Positions 40,601-48,871 of a stretch of DNA of 64,000 nt are shown one piece after another; position 1 is the stretch's first letter, and every line of letters starts with the position of its first letter. The position numbers were made by a program, and so were the translations under genes. The notes under the pieces were generated by a model. The model was not told where the DNA came from. It ran no database searches and saw only the letters and a list, made by a program, of their open reading frames with translations. Source of the DNA: Bdellovibrio bacteriovorus (GTDB lineage: Bacteria; Bdellovibrionota; Bdellovibrionia; Bdellovibrionales; Bdellovibrionaceae); NCBI RefSeq assembly GCF_001592735.1, contig NZ_LUKE01000006.1:192738-256737 (forward strand). Direction: 5' to 3'.

Positions 40601-40670
40601 AGATGATCAAGCCAAACATAAGGGTCCAGGCAAAAACCGAGCGCTTGATCGAAAGATCTATCAGATTCAT
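37605..40670 (-). CDS. RND efflux transporter, HAE1/AcrB-like inner-membrane pump
   Basis: A 1021-residue RND pump, the normal length for AcrB/MexB relatives, with twelve membrane segments and two large periplasmic loops. It begins MNLIDLSIKRSVFAWTLMFGLIIFGAISL. Proton-relay acidic residues lie in TM4 (LTLSISIVVDDAIMLLENI), and the internal repeat is clear (LIVLMGIAKKNSIMLVEFTNQ in the second half). The GISALPDVDFPIVNVSVSYEGAAPEIVE start is HAE1-type (drugs, organic compounds), not CzcA. Neither a membrane-fusion protein nor a TolC-like channel is next to it; in most genomes these are co-encoded. ATG 40670 follows AAGGAA. Confidence 0.96.
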   Translation of the reverse strand: MNLIDLSIKRSVFAWTLMFGLIIFGAISLNRMGISALPDVDFPIVNVSVSYEGAAPEIVEAELLDPMEEALLSIEGIKEMRSSARQGQGSVTLEFDINRNVDVVLQEVQTAMGQIRWPTGVDPAVVRKQNPEEDPIIIFTVYGEAPLRDMLIWVDTYFMDQLRFLPGVGDVNITGFSERNLRVWIDPAKLKKYYLTVTDVVQALNQQHLESAAGQFVNGQRELRVRWLGEAASTKEVENIQIINRGGARIQDVVIRIKDVARVEDGLSDIRRQGRVEGKQAVGISIRKQRGTNEVEVAKNVLKKVEEIKDQFPKGFNYRVSVDFTRSTEATVDLTIEKLWVAALITILVCFLFLGSIQAAINILFSIPTSIVGTFTILYFSGFTLNLFTLLALTLSISIVVDDAIMLLENIVRHYRMGKPSAKAASEGAKEVLPAATAATAAVIAVFLPVVFMDGIIGKFFFQFGVTMSAAVLLSLLEAVTITPMRAAALLRNEPKVNRFEAWLDHLFERFAHSYQNSLKFTIRWKYTIIIASLLFFAGSLVLITKVRQEFVPPQDQDFIIVTAQAVPGTSLEATTDFAIQVEKIVKANKNVEGFFVSIGGGGGAANVNQIFLPVKLIPKADRSVTHMQVMEELRGELRKIKGLRISMRDISARNLSSGRQNPLAVNLRGPDLEVLQKASQELMDRLEKEKLAVDLDTDFRKGLPELILKPDRAAMSARGVSVQSVGDVLAAGVSGLRQGRYTADGRRYDIRFKIEEDKISSPKDFENLNARNNFGNLIPLSQLVKIEEQSTIQGISRVNRQRAISVFGNLGPGQSQSHVLERAGQIAKEILPPGYSFALEGASAGFAQSFQSLYGAMLVGVLVAYMILAVQFNSFIHPITVLVALPFSVTGALVALWMFDVSLNLFSFIGLIVLMGIAKKNSIMLVEFTNQHREGKKSPNEALLEACPIRLRPILMTSVATVAAATPLVFGHGIGAETRLPMGLAIIGGTIVSTILTLFVVPALYMALVPLESKHKVVDL

Positions 40671-40755
40671 GAGGTGGTTCCTTTCTGATGATGCAACCCA
40701 CTTTAGACGCAGCTAAAGCTCACCAGGTTCAATAAAAGAACACAAATTTTAAGAT

Positions 40756-41109
40756 TTAATGAGCTTTATTTGGGGTGGGCTCTTTGTAATCGGGCATAAG
40801 CTTGCCGCGATGACACATGTAGCAAGTAGCGGCCGGGCCATTTTTGCCGTTCATGCCGTTTTCTTTCAACATTTGAGTGAGCTTCATATGCTCTTTTCCA
40901 ACTTTGAAACTCTTTTTAGATCCGTCGGCAAAATTAGTAACTTTGTGACATTCAGTGCAGGTAACCCCGAGTTCGCGGGAAATGGTGATCATTTGTTCCC
41001 GGATTTGTTCCTCTTTGCTGACAAAAGCAGCGACGGACTCCGAGTGTGCGGTCGGGCTCCAAGATAATACTAAACCCAGTGATAAAATGAGCGATGATAT
41101 GCGATGCAT
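40756..41109 (-). CDS. dihaem c-type cytochrome, reaction-centre cytochrome-like
   Basis: A 117-residue secreted cytochrome started at ATG 41109 (MHRISSLILSLGLVLSWSPTAHS, signal peptide). Two haem-binding motifs are present: CTECH and CYMCH. The spacing and context (ITISRELGVTCTECHKVTNFADGSKKSFKVGKEHMKLTQMLKENG...CYMCHRGKLMP) match the repeat unit of the photosynthetic reaction-centre cytochrome subunit family, which also occurs in non-photosynthetic bacteria. It should carry electrons in the periplasm. It lies 85 bases upstream of the RND pump on the same strand, but the two are unlikely to be linked in function. Confidence 0.92.
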   Translation of the reverse strand: MHRISSLILSLGLVLSWSPTAHSESVAAFVSKEEQIREQMITISRELGVTCTECHKVTNFADGSKKSFKVGKEHMKLTQMLKENGMNGKNGPAATCYMCHRGKLMPDYKEPTPNKAH

Positions 41110-41228
41110 AAAACTATCTTGCGGGAAGCGCTGGTCCGAGATCAAGAGAGGGCCCCCAATTCTTGACCCGTTCTAGACCGAAGTGTAATTATGAAGGGCC
41201 CCTTCACCTCTTTTTGGAGCTCAAAGAC

Positions 41229-42563
41229 ATGAAAATTAAGCACTGTGATGACCTCAACACTCTTGTGAGTCTTAGCAAACGTCGCGGATTTGTATTTCAA
41301 TCCAGCGAAATTTACGGAGGTCTAGCTAGTTGCTGGGATTACGGTCCTTTGGGTTCTTTGATGAAGTTGAATGTCAAGCGGGCCTGGTGGAATGCGATGA
41401 CTCGCCGTAAGGACATCGTAGGTATTGATGCCGCTATTTTGATGCATCCGATGGTATGGAAAGCGTCTGGTCACGTGGACGGTTTTTCGGATCCTTTGGT
41501 GGATTGCAAATCTTGTAAAACACGTTTTCGCGCGGATAACACCGACTCTTATATCAATGAAAAAAAATGTCCAAATTGTGGCAGCAAAGATCTTTCTGAA
41601 GAGCGCAACTTCAATTTGATGTTTAAAACTCACATGGGTCCTTTGGAAGACACGGGCAGTGTGGTTTATTTGCGTCCGGAAACGGCTCAAGGTCACTTCG
41701 TGAACTTTCAAAACTGCCAGCAGTCATCCCGTTACAAAATTCCATTTGGTATCGCGGCGATCGGCAAGTCTTTCCGTAACGAAATCACTCCGGGTAATTT
41801 CATTTTCCGCACGCGTGAATTTGAACAAATGGAGATGCAATATTTCGTTAAACCAGGAACGGATGCGGAATACTTCAACCAGTGGAAAGAAATTCGCATG
41901 AATTTCTACACCAAATACGGCATCAAAAAAGAAAATATCAAATTCAAAGACCACGATAAACTGGCCCACTATGCCAAGGCGGCTGTGGATGTGGAATACA
42001 AATTCCCCATGGGTTATTCAGAACTTGAAGGTATCCATAATCGTTCGGATTTTGACTTGTCTCAACATTCAAAATTCTCGGGCAAAAACCTTGAGTATTT
42101 CGATGAAGCGAACAAAGAAAAATACATCCCTTACGTGATTGAAACCGCGGTGGGTTGTGATCGCCTGTTTTTGGCTTTCTTGTGTGATGCTTACCGTGAA
42201 GAAATCACGGCCGATGCTGAAGGCAAAGAAGACGTGCGCGTGGTTTTGGGTCTGCACCCGGAAATTGCGCCTTATAAAGTAGCCATCTTGCCGTTGTCCA
42301 AAAAAGAAGAGCTTTCTTCGATCGCTGAAAAACTGCGTGATGACTTGGCGATGGATTTTGATGTCACTTATGATGAAGCCCAATCCATCGGGAAGCGCTA
42401 CCGTCGTCAAGATGAAGCCGGAACTCCGTTCTGTGTGACCGTTGACTTTGATACCATCAATGACCAAGCCGTGACGGTTCGTCACCGCGACACCATGGTG
42501 CAAGAGCGCATTGCGATGTCGCAATTAAGTTCGTATATCGCGGGTAAGTTGAAGTCGTTTTAG
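41229..42563 (+). CDS. glyS: glycine-tRNA ligase, homodimeric (alpha2) type
   Basis: Class II synthetase of 444 residues that charges tRNA-Gly. It is the single-chain type of archaea, eukaryotes and some bacteria, not the alpha-beta tetramer. ATG 41229 follows TTGGAG; the frame opens earlier without support. Signatures: [22 protein letters not shown], a zinc-like CKSCKTRF...CPNCGSKDL pair of CxxC, motif 2 [25 protein letters not shown], and a C-terminal anticodon domain ([14 protein letters not shown]...[26 protein letters not shown]). The intrinsic terminator follows. Confidence 0.97.
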   Translation: MKIKHCDDLNTLVSLSKRRGFVFQSSEIYGGLASCWDYGPLGSLMKLNVKRAWWNAMTRRKDIVGIDAAILMHPMVWKASGHVDGFSDPLVDCKSCKTRFRADNTDSYINEKKCPNCGSKDLSEERNFNLMFKTHMGPLEDTGSVVYLRPETAQGHFVNFQNCQQSSRYKIPFGIAAIGKSFRNEITPGNFIFRTREFEQMEMQYFVKPGTDAEYFNQWKEIRMNFYTKYGIKKENIKFKDHDKLAHYAKAAVDVEYKFPMGYSELEGIHNRSDFDLSQHSKFSGKNLEYFDEANKEKYIPYVIETAVGCDRLFLAFLCDAYREEITADAEGKEDVRVVLGLHPEIAPYKVAILPLSKKEELSSIAEKLRDDLAMDFDVTYDEAQSIGKRYRRQDEAGTPFCVTVDFDTINDQAVTVRHRDTMVQERIAMSQLSSYIAGKLKSF

Positions 42564-42599
42564 TTCCCGGGATCCTATCTATATATAAAGAGAAGGAAT

Positions 42600-42633
42600 A
42601 AAAGCCGAGCCGAGAGGTTCGGCTTTTGTTTTT
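42600..42633 (+). terminator. rho-independent terminator of glyS
   Basis: AAAAGCCGA, a nine-base loop, TTCGGCTTTT, then GTTTTTT. Ends glyS transcription before the gliding operon. Confidence 0.9.
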
Positions 42634-42722
42634 TGGAATCAACTCCACATGGATTATTAAGTTTTCCTTAAGATATAGTTACAAATTTGTTCATAACGTC
42701 CTGTGTAAACCCTGAATTGACT

Positions 42723-42751
42723 TTGCAAACCTCAGGACCATGGTCTGTAAT
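42723..42751 (+). promoter_or_regulatory. candidate promoter of the Agl/Glt operon with spacer palindrome
   Basis: TTGCAA (42723-42728), 17 bases, TGTAAT (42746-42751). The spacer contains GACCATGGTC, a perfect 10-bp palindrome (42736-42745) that touches the -10 box, a natural place for a regulator. Confidence 0.45.
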
Positions 42752-42774
42752 TATTGGTAATCGGAGGGGAATCC

Positions 42775-43485
42775 ATGGAATTTTTAACTAAACTTGCACT
42801 AGCTTTTGAACACGGTGGCTTCTGGATGTGGCCAATTTTACTTATCCAGGTATCGTCTATCGCGATCATGATCGAAAGAGCGTACGCGCTTTTTGTTCGT
42901 CGTAAAATCTCTCAAACTCAATTCGCACTAGGCTTTGAAGAGTCTATTCGTCGTGGCGAAATGGATCAAGTGATCACGAAAGCTCAAGCGGCTTCGGCAC
43001 AAAATCCAGTGGCGCGCGCGATTGCCGCGGGTGCATTTGCAGCTAAAAACTTAGGCGGCAAAGAAGAGATCCAAGGAAAAATGGACGAAGTTCTTCTTGA
43101 AGAAAACGCTCACCTTGATCACCGCACAGGTTTCCTAACAATGCTTGGTAACGTAGCTACGTTGACCGGTCTTCTTGGAACTATCTCGGGTATGATTAAA
43201 TCTTTCGCGGCTGTGGCGTTTGCAAATCCAGCGGACAAAGCATCTTTGCTTTCAGCAGGTATCTCTGAGGCGATGAATGCGACAGCTTACGGTTTGATTG
43301 CGGCGATCCCAGCTCTAGTAGCTTACGCGATCTTGCAAAATCGTGCGAATCGTTTGGCTGAAGACTTAAACCAAGGTGGACTCAAAGTTTACAACTGGTT
43401 GAGCTATGCTTATGAGCCACTGACTGCTTATCAAATCAAAACTGCCAATGCGAAGTCTGAGCGTAATAACGAAATCAATGCGTAG
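42775..43485 (+). CDS. MotA/TolQ/ExbB-type proton channel protein, AglR-like
   Basis: A 236-residue inner-membrane protein started at ATG 42775 behind GGAGGGG. Three membrane segments: about 15-37 (FWMWPILLIQVSSIAIMIERAYALF), 120-145 (LTMLGNVATLTGLLGTISGMIKSF) and 165-190 (AMNATAYGLIAAIPALVAYAIL). The last two are the MotA/TolQ/ExbB signature helices, with the conserved Gly-Leu-Leu-Gly-Thr and Thr-Ala-x-Gly. It is the stator pore partner of the two ExbD-like proteins behind it. The three genes followed by Glt-like components match AglR-AglQ-AglS of Myxococcus, which power gliding. Confidence 0.92.
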   Translation: MEFLTKLALAFEHGGFWMWPILLIQVSSIAIMIERAYALFVRRKISQTQFALGFEESIRRGEMDQVITKAQAASAQNPVARAIAAGAFAAKNLGGKEEIQGKMDEVLLEENAHLDHRTGFLTMLGNVATLTGLLGTISGMIKSFAAVAFANPADKASLLSAGISEAMNATAYGLIAAIPALVAYAILQNRANRLAEDLNQGGLKVYNWLSYAYEPLTAYQIKTANAKSERNNEINA

Positions 43486-43494
43486 GAGCTGTTA

Positions 43495-43950
43495 GTGAAA
43501 CAGTCTAAAAAGCATCTGGATTTTGAAGTCAACCTGGTTCCCTTCATCGACTTTTTGTCGGTCGCGATCTGCTTTCTTTTGATCACCGCTGTGTGGTTGA
43601 ACGTGGGCTCGATGGACGTCAAACAAGCTGTCGGTGGACAGGCGCAAGAGGACACAAAGAAAAGTCCGCTTGTCTGGATTCGTATGACTCCGCAAGGGGA
43701 CTTGGATCTGGAAGTCCAGCAGAGTTCGCTAGTTCCAGCGAACTTAAGAAAAATCCGCGTTGCTCAACTTGATAAACAAGTAAATTGGGAAGGTCTTGAA
43801 AAAGCCCTAGCTAATTTGCGTCAAGTAGAACCAGCGCTTAACACCGGTCTTATTCAACCTACGGCTTCAACCGCTTACGAAGAAATTATCGACGTAATGG
43901 ATAAAATGAAAAAAGTTGGAATGAATGACCTTGGCGTATCGCCACTTTAG
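43495..43950 (+). CDS. TolR/ExbD-type motor protein (AglQ/AglS-like), first copy
   Basis: A 151-residue protein with one N-terminal membrane helix (NLVPFIDFLSVAICFLLITAVWL) holding D19, the proton-carrying aspartate of ExbD/TolR. The periplasmic part (VWIRMTPQGDLDL...AYEEIIDVMDKMKKVGMNDLGV) is the ExbD fold. It starts at GTG 43495, nine bases after the AglR-like gene. Two ExbD-type genes in one motor operon mirror AglQ and AglS, whereas Tol and Exb systems have one. Confidence 0.9.
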   Translation: MKQSKKHLDFEVNLVPFIDFLSVAICFLLITAVWLNVGSMDVKQAVGGQAQEDTKKSPLVWIRMTPQGDLDLEVQQSSLVPANLRKIRVAQLDKQVNWEGLEKALANLRQVEPALNTGLIQPTASTAYEEIIDVMDKMKKVGMNDLGVSPL

Positions 43951-43959
43951 GGGGAACTT

Positions 43960-44457
43960 GTGATTGCTGATGGCGTATTAAAGACATCTGTATTGACGGG
44001 CACCCTTGAGGGTCACTCTATCATCACTCCCAAAGGGGCGAAGCATAAGCGTTCAATCGCTGCGGATCTTCTTTTGACTGCTTTGATTGATGCCTTTTCG
44101 ATCCTGGTCATCTTTCTTTTGATGAACTTTTCAAGCACGGGCGAAATCCTGATGATTGGTAAAAACCAAGAGCTTCCAAAAGCACACTTGGCGGCCGTTC
44201 TTGAAAGAAATCCGGTTATCAAAGTTGATGATGGAAAAATCTATCTTGAAGATAAATTAGTCACCGCAAACTCTATCACGGCAGAGTTGTTGGAGCTTCG
44301 TAAGAAATTCCAAGAAACCAATCCTAAAGGGGAATTCCCAGGGATTGCGACGATCCAAGCGGATCGCCGCGTGAAGTACGAGCTTCTGAACCAAATTATC
44401 TTGGGGATGAATCAAGCGGGGTATAGCGATATTAAATTTGCCGTTGTCCTTAAATAG
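43960..44457 (+). CDS. TolR/ExbD-type motor protein (AglQ/AglS-like), second copy
   Basis: A 165-residue ExbD/TolR protein. It has a longer cytoplasmic N-terminus (about 35 residues, with HSIITPKGAKHKRS) before the membrane helix (LLLTALIDAFSILVIFLLMNF) with D44 as the proton-binding residue. The periplasmic domain carries GKIYLEDKLVTANSITAELLELRKK and the family end YELLNQIILGMNQAGYSDIKFAVV. Start GTG 43960 follows AGGGGGAA. It lies nine bases after the first copy, giving a 1:1 set with AglR. Confidence 0.9.
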   Translation: MIADGVLKTSVLTGTLEGHSIITPKGAKHKRSIAADLLLTALIDAFSILVIFLLMNFSSTGEILMIGKNQELPKAHLAAVLERNPVIKVDDGKIYLEDKLVTANSITAELLELRKKFQETNPKGEFPGIATIQADRRVKYELLNQIILGMNQAGYSDIKFAVVLK

Positions 44458-44496
44458 CTAGGGCACCGGCTTTCTGAAGGGGCGAGGGGGCTCACG

Positions 44497-47481
44497 ATGA
44501 AAAAAGGGATTTTGATCTTATCTGCAACAGCCACGATGGCGACAGCGGGGGTTGCTTACGCGCAAACTTCAGAGACCACCCAAGACCTATTAATTCAAAA
44601 ATTAACTCAAGTGCAACTGGGCTTGGCTCCGGCAGACCCTGCCAGAGCCGGTGTGCTTTTGCGCTTGGCCGATTTACACGCCGAACGTGCGCGCCAACTT
44701 TCAATGAAAGAATTAAATGACGGATGCACCGTGTGTAAAGCGGGTGATAAAGACCGTGAAAAAGCATTGAGCTTTTACAGCGAAGCATTGACGAAGGTGC
44801 CGCCGACGTCGATCGCCAAGGTGCAACTGCAAATGGGTCATCTTTATGAGCTTCAAGGTAAAGCTGATTTAGCTGAAAAAAGCTATTTAGCGATGTTGGG
44901 TTCATCCTCTTCTCCAGCAGAGATGGCTGAGGCGAATTTAAGCCTGGCGGAAATGGCTTTCCGTAAAAATGATTTCCAAAAAGCGCAAGACCTTTACGCC
45001 AAAGTTTTGGCAACGGAAGGTGCTAGCTCGCAAGGGTTGGCGGCTTATCGTAAGGCATGGTGTGCGTTCCGTATGGGAAATATGGAATCTGCGATCACGC
45101 AATTACAAGAAATTCTTAAAAATCCAAAATTACAATCGCGTATGGCCTCTTCTCGCGGAGTTGCAGATACTTCCTTCTTAATCGAAGTTTCGCAAGACAC
45201 GGCGACTATCATGGCCGCGCGTGGAATCCAAAATTCTGACGCCGATGTCTTGTATTCTTTGACGCCAGAGCAGGCAAAAATTCAGCAAGTGACAACGCTA
45301 GCGCGTGAAGGTTTGCGTTTAGGACAAAAAGAACAAGCTTTAAAGGTCTGGGATTTTGTCTACCAACGCCAAGCAGATCCTAAAGGCCGCTTGGAGGCGC
45401 AAGTACGTATCGCGCAACTAAACTTTGATTTGAAAAACAATGCTGCTGCCAATAAAGCTTACCAAACAGGTTTAAGCCTTTGGGGTGCGACGGACTGTAC
45501 GGTTGAATCTTGCGAAGAATCAGCCAAAGGTCTTCGTCAGTTTGTTGTTGGTTGGAATCGCCTTGAAAGTTCTAAAGCAAGCCCCGAGCTTTTAAATGCT
45601 TATACCGAATACTTCAAAGTTTTCGCCAATGACGAAGATATGTATGTATGGGGCTCGCAGGCCGCAGCTACGGCCGGTCAATATCCACAAGCCGTCGAGT
45701 GGACTGCTTTAGCGAACAAAGTGATCTTAGCGAAATATAATGCCGAAACAGATACCGCAGCGAAAAAATCTCAAAGCGAAAAATTAGAAAAAAATCTTCT
45801 TTTGGGTATCGAAAATGCGGAAAAAGCCAAGGACGAAAAACTTTTGGCATCAGCACAAGATGATTACCTGACGATGTCGATTGCAAAAGAAAAAGCATTT
45901 GATGTTCAGTATCAGCGCACTTATGCGATTTACCAAAAAGGTGATTACGTGAAGGCCGCGGATCAGTTGAAAAACTTGGCGATGTCTTCAAAAGGGTCTC
46001 GTCAGATCCAAATACAAGCAGCCGAACTTTCTTTAGATGCTTTAGCGTTGTTAAAAGACGATGCGCGTTTGCAAGCCTGGTCTTCAGAATACGCGGGCAA
46101 GTTTGCCGAGAAAAAAACGGACTTCCAACACATTCAACAAAAATCCATCTTAAACCAAACGGCGAAGCTGGCGGATTCTCAACCAGATCAAGCCTTGGCG
46201 ACGATGATGTCGTTTAATGCGGCGGGGGCGACACCGGAAGATCGCAAAGTTTATTTAAAGAATAAAATCATCTTGAATGAAAAACTAAATAAGATCACCG
46301 AAGCTCGCGTGGCAACCGAAGATCTTTTGCGTGAACCGACTTTGACGGCGGAAGAAAAAGAGTTCGCTTTAGGTCGCAAGGTTTGGTTTGCCGAACTTGA
46401 GCTTGATTTTGCCACGGCTTTAAAAGCGGCAGAGCAAATGAAATTCAGCACTCTTTCCCAAGAAGAAAGAATGTTGAAGCTGGCGATGTATTCAGAGCTT
46501 GCGGATAAAGATCCTCAAACTTATTACAATCAATATCTTCGCCAATCTAAAGACGACGAGAAAAAAGCATTGATCGCAATGCAGTTAATTCGTTTGTCTA
46601 AAAACCCGGTGAAAGACCTTGATACCTACAAACCTTACTTCAAAAACAACGCCGGTCTTTTTGCTCGCGCCGGTCTTGAAGTTTACGGTCGTACCAATGA
46701 CCGCAAAGTCTTAGAAAGAATCGCGAAAGAAAAAGGTTCTGCCAAGGGTGATGCGTTTGTGATGATCGACAAGATCCTTTTAATGGGTGACGTAAAAACC
46801 TTAGGAACTCAGCTTGCAAGTCATAACTTAGATACTAAAAACCAAAACACGATCGGCAAAAGCTTAAAAGCACGAGTGGTGTTGTTAGAAAAAGCCGATG
46901 GCTTAGCAAATCGCGCGATTGCCGCGGGTGACTGGGCTTCGCAATTGTTAGCCTTGGATTTAGTGGCTAAAGAAAATATGCGTTTTTATAACGAAGCCTT
47001 GGCTTTACCAATGCCAGCGGGTCTGACGCCTGAACAAGAAAGTGAATACTTAACGATCTTGTCTCAACAAGTGTCGCCGAATCAAAGTACGGCGACAATG
47101 GCTGAAACGAAAGTGAAAGAGTTCTGGGCGCAAGGAACAGCTTTAGATACTTATAAAGCTTTTGCGGCAAATAATATGGAATGGGCTAAATACATCGCGG
47201 AAGAAATTGAAGCGGTGGCGGCGATTGCTCCGGAAGCTCAGAAAACTGCTTGGTCCACGGCTTCCGTGGATATCAAAACAGCGGTGGGTGCTGTCAGCAA
47301 ACCAAGCTTGGCCGAACTTGAAAAAGCTCGCACCAATTTAAAACAAAATCCATTTGCGAAAAGTGCGCTTGAAGAAGCTTTGGCTTTAGAAAGAAAAGCG
47401 CAACGTAAGAGCATGGTGGAATATCTAGAAGGTCGTTTGGCCTCTTTGAACACAAGTGCAGAACCTAAGGAGAAGCAATAA
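44497..47481 (+). CDS. large periplasmic TPR protein of the Glt-like complex
   Basis: A 994-residue secreted protein. MKKGILILSATATMATAGVAYAQ is a signal peptide; GGGG and a run of GAGG precede the ATG 44497. It consists of TPR-like helical repeats throughout, clearest near KVQLQMGHLYELQGKADLAEKSYLAML and MAEANLSLAEMAFRKNDFQKAQDLYAKVL, with Cys only in CTVCK and a TDCTVESCEE segment. TPR proteins (GltD, GltE, GltF, GltI) form the periplasmic scaffold in Myxococcus; I cannot say which this corresponds to. It is the largest component of the operon. Confidence 0.85.
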   Translation: MKKGILILSATATMATAGVAYAQTSETTQDLLIQKLTQVQLGLAPADPARAGVLLRLADLHAERARQLSMKELNDGCTVCKAGDKDREKALSFYSEALTKVPPTSIAKVQLQMGHLYELQGKADLAEKSYLAMLGSSSSPAEMAEANLSLAEMAFRKNDFQKAQDLYAKVLATEGASSQGLAAYRKAWCAFRMGNMESAITQLQEILKNPKLQSRMASSRGVADTSFLIEVSQDTATIMAARGIQNSDADVLYSLTPEQAKIQQVTTLAREGLRLGQKEQALKVWDFVYQRQADPKGRLEAQVRIAQLNFDLKNNAAANKAYQTGLSLWGATDCTVESCEESAKGLRQFVVGWNRLESSKASPELLNAYTEYFKVFANDEDMYVWGSQAAATAGQYPQAVEWTALANKVILAKYNAETDTAAKKSQSEKLEKNLLLGIENAEKAKDEKLLASAQDDYLTMSIAKEKAFDVQYQRTYAIYQKGDYVKAADQLKNLAMSSKGSRQIQIQAAELSLDALALLKDDARLQAWSSEYAGKFAEKKTDFQHIQQKSILNQTAKLADSQPDQALATMMSFNAAGATPEDRKVYLKNKIILNEKLNKITEARVATEDLLREPTLTAEEKEFALGRKVWFAELELDFATALKAAEQMKFSTLSQEERMLKLAMYSELADKDPQTYYNQYLRQSKDDEKKALIAMQLIRLSKNPVKDLDTYKPYFKNNAGLFARAGLEVYGRTNDRKVLERIAKEKGSAKGDAFVMIDKILLMGDVKTLGTQLASHNLDTKNQNTIGKSLKARVVLLEKADGLANRAIAAGDWASQLLALDLVAKENMRFYNEALALPMPAGLTPEQESEYLTILSQQVSPNQSTATMAETKVKEFWAQGTALDTYKAFAANNMEWAKYIAEEIEAVAAIAPEAQKTAWSTASVDIKTAVGAVSKPSLAELEKARTNLKQNPFAKSALEEALALERKAQRKSMVEYLEGRLASLNTSAEPKEKQ

Positions 47482-47738
47482 TGAAATACGCATTGATGAT
47501 GCTCGTGTTATTAGGCGCGGTGGCGAATGCAGCGCCGGAAAAAGCAGCTCCTGTAAAAGATAAAAAACAAGACGTTAACTTCGAAGATCTTTTGGTCAGC
47601 GGTCAATACCACTTCAGCGATGAAGCGGTGACCACGGTTGAAGAAGACAAAGTTTTAAACAGCTTGATTGGTGTTCGCACAGATTTCAAAGATCGCATGA
47701 AACAATCTGCGACATTGGGAGAGGTTAAATCTAAATGA
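47481..47738 (+). CDS. small periplasmic protein of the Glt-like operon
   Basis: An 85-residue secreted protein with signal peptide MKYALMMLVLLGAVANAA and a charged mature part (VKDKKQDVNFEDLLVSGQYHFSDEAV...). No Cys and no family recognised. It begins at the last base of the previous gene's stop codon and its own stop overlaps the next start by four bases (ATGA), so it belongs to the machine. The length suggests a small adaptor between the TPR protein and the AgmX-tail protein. Confidence 0.78.
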   Translation: MKYALMMLVLLGAVANAAPEKAAPVKDKKQDVNFEDLLVSGQYHFSDEAVTTVEEDKVLNSLIGVRTDFKDRMKQSATLGEVKSK

Positions 47739-48868
47739 GTAACCTAAGACTGATTTTTGAAGACAATCTTGGTAACGTGACTCGCCAGATCCCGGTGACG
47801 TCGAAAAAAGCGCAGGTCATTCAGCGCTTTGACACTAAACGCTTTGAGGTCGTGACGGATACATCGGCATTAGAAAAAGACAAAATCAAATTCTCCACGA
47901 TCGCGGACTTAGACTTTGACGAAATGATGAATAAATCATTGCCGCTGGGAAGCTTTGGCACTTTAAAAGTAGTTAAAGAGATTTCGGCGGTTCCGGCGGA
48001 CATCCCGGTAAAACAAGATGGTCGTCGTGATTTACGAGCCTCTATTTTGCTCGCTTTTGCATTTTTATTGACGATTGTTTCGATTCAAAAATTTGCGCCT
48101 CGCGAGAGTCAAAAAATTGATGAGCAATTAAAGCAAGAAGTCGTAAAAATCGTCCAAGCCAAAGAACAACGTCGTAAAACCGTCGCGCCAACAACAAATA
48201 TGATGGCCGATCAAACAGCGACGAAGATGCCAACAAAACGTGCGGAACTGGTAAAACGTTCCGGTGCATTGGCCGCTTTAGGCAGTCTTCGCTCTGGCAA
48301 ACAAAAAGGCGGTTTGAACTTAGGTGCGGTGAATACCACAGCGGGTATCGGCCTTGGGGGCAATGCGGGTAGCGGTGGTGTGCAAACGTCACTTTATGGA
48401 AAAGGTATTACCTCGGCGGCTTTAGGTACCGGAGGTAACGTTGCCGGTGGCGGTGGTTACGGCACTAAAGGTAAAGGCGGCGGTCAGGCGGGTTACGGCA
48501 GTCTTTCACTTGTTGGTTCAGCAGGTGGAGCGCCAGTGCCATTGGGTGCTGAAGCGGAAGTGGCTTCTGGTCTTGATAAATCAGCGATTGATGAAGTCAT
48601 CCGTCGCAATATCGGCCAAGTTCGTTTTTGTTATGAACAGGCATTGCAAGGCACGCCCAATTTGAGTGGTCGCGTGGCAATGGGTTTCACCATCGGCGGT
48701 AACGGTTTAGTTAAAACGGCCAATGTGGAAAGCTCATCGATGGCAAATAAAGGTGTTGAAGATTGTATTACAATGCGTTTGAAAACGTGGAAGTTTCCAT
48801 TGCCTCAAGGGGGCGTGGACGTAAAAGTAACTTATCCGTTCGTATTACGCAGACAAGGGCAGGGGTAA
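47735..48868 (+). CDS. GltG-like inner-membrane protein with AgmX/PglI C-terminal domain
   Basis: A 377-residue protein. Residues 1-100 are a small cytoplasmic domain (MSNLRLIFEDNLGNVTRQIPV...), one membrane helix follows (about 102-118), then a charged segment, a Gly-rich linker (about 178-255) and a C-terminal domain (275-373) with DEVIRRNIGQVRFCYEQAL and GRVAMGFTIGGNGLVKTANV...CITMRLKTWKFPLP, the AgmX/PglI tail with its Cys pair. The layout resembles TonB/TolA-like energy transducers and GltG/GltJ in Myxococcus, which cross the periplasm and touch the outer membrane. It should couple the proton motor to outer-membrane parts. Confidence 0.9.
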   Translation: MSNLRLIFEDNLGNVTRQIPVTSKKAQVIQRFDTKRFEVVTDTSALEKDKIKFSTIADLDFDEMMNKSLPLGSFGTLKVVKEISAVPADIPVKQDGRRDLRASILLAFAFLLTIVSIQKFAPRESQKIDEQLKQEVVKIVQAKEQRRKTVAPTTNMMADQTATKMPTKRAELVKRSGALAALGSLRSGKQKGGLNLGAVNTTAGIGLGGNAGSGGVQTSLYGKGITSAALGTGGNVAGGGGYGTKGKGGGQAGYGSLSLVGSAGGAPVPLGAEAEVASGLDKSAIDEVIRRNIGQVRFCYEQALQGTPNLSGRVAMGFTIGGNGLVKTANVESSSMANKGVEDCITMRLKTWKFPLPQGGVDVKVTYPFVLRRQGQG

Positions 48869-48871
48869 CAT

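Noticed and set aside
41322-42524. Long minus-strand frames opposite glyS
   Set aside because: They are antisense shadows of a certain synthetase, with Phe/Arg/His-rich products and no motifs.
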